A stretch of 64,000 nt of DNA, taken from Candidatus Thiodiazotropha sp. 'RUGA'. Lineage in GTDB: Bacteria; Pseudomonadota; Gammaproteobacteria; Chromatiales; Chromatiaceae. Positions 63,861 to 64,000 of the stretch are shown here, piece by piece. The notes below the pieces were generated by a model that was given only the letters and a program-made list of their open reading frames with translations, was not told where the DNA came from and ran no database searches. The number at the start of each line of letters is the position of its first letter. Within the stretch, counting starts at the first letter, position 1. The stretch lies in the NCBI GenBank assembly GCA_016842065.1, contig JAEPDS010000004.1:151518-215517 (forward strand), read 5' to 3'. The position numbers were made by a program, and so were the translations under genes.

Positions 63861-64000
63861 AATCCTATCTCCTTTACAGGTTTTTTGGTTGTAGAACTCT
63901 GCGTTAATGCGCATGAGTTGATCCTAGGTAACAACGCACACACCAACCATGGCTGTTTGTCTATATTTATATGCAGCTCATCCAAATCGAAAAACCCCAT

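Overview
The window comes from a sulfur-oxidising gammaproteobacterium. It opens in the reverse-type dissimilatory sulfite reductase operon (dsrA-dsrB-dsrE-dsrF-dsrH-dsrC, read right to left), and about 15 kb further on it has a secreted Gly/Tyr-rich sulfur globule protein. Gene order elsewhere is standard for Gammaproteobacteria: truD-ispF / ispD-ftsB / eno-kdsA-pyrG, dnaQ-rnhA-methyltransferase / mltD, and tig-clpP-clpX-lon-hupB-tRNA-Val-tRNA-Asp-ppiD. A free-living or symbiotic relative of Allochromatium, Sedimenticola or Thiodiazotropha would fit; the genus is inference.

Region by region. 1-3657: dsr operon, minus strand. 3658-6271: a divergent plus-strand group with a 58-aa ORF, a 236-aa helical protein, a solitary Cas6/Cmx6-like protein with no CRISPR array, and a cysteine-free DsrC homologue (RspA type). 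6.4-10.4 kb: mostly uncharacterised genes (PKHD hydroxylase, receiver-like protein, ankyrin protein, Sfum_1244-like protein) and a 153-bp MITE-like element. 10.4-18.5 kb: housekeeping block (tRNA modification, isoprenoid synthesis, division, glycolysis, KDO, CTP), with an HDOD signalling gene inserted in the opposite direction. 18.8-20.3 kb: sulfur globule protein and Fnr, with a perfect FNR box between them. 20.3-24.4 kb: dnaQ, rnhA, methyltransferase, mltD. 24.4-28 kb: an FNR-box-preceded small gene, a tautomerase/micro-ORF pair divergent from a LysR regulator, and a PqaA-like secreted protein. 28-36.6 kb: rhlE, katG and a Fur-box-linked ferric iron ABC transporter. 36.6-41.9 kb: cobO, AIM24-like, dsbB inside repeat ends, DUF815 ATPase, diguanylate cyclase. 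41.9-47.9 kb: four-gene peptide ABC importer with unusual architecture. 48-58.3 kb: fabI, proteostasis genes and three tRNAs. 58.5-64 kb: parC and four accessory genes.

Three dispersed repeat families lie in the intergenic gaps: (A) elements with CCTGTTAACAC-type terminal inverted repeats, (B) a hairpin built on TGGGGCATGGCCCCAC, and (C) 10-bp-periodic CGCAAATGAA-type units, two copies of which form inverted pairs. The most unusual locus is the orphan Cas6-like gene with its helical partner next to the dsr operon. The best-supported regulatory calls are two perfect FNR boxes and one Fur-like box. Nothing in the window shows a CRISPR array, prophage, transposase gene or rRNA operon.
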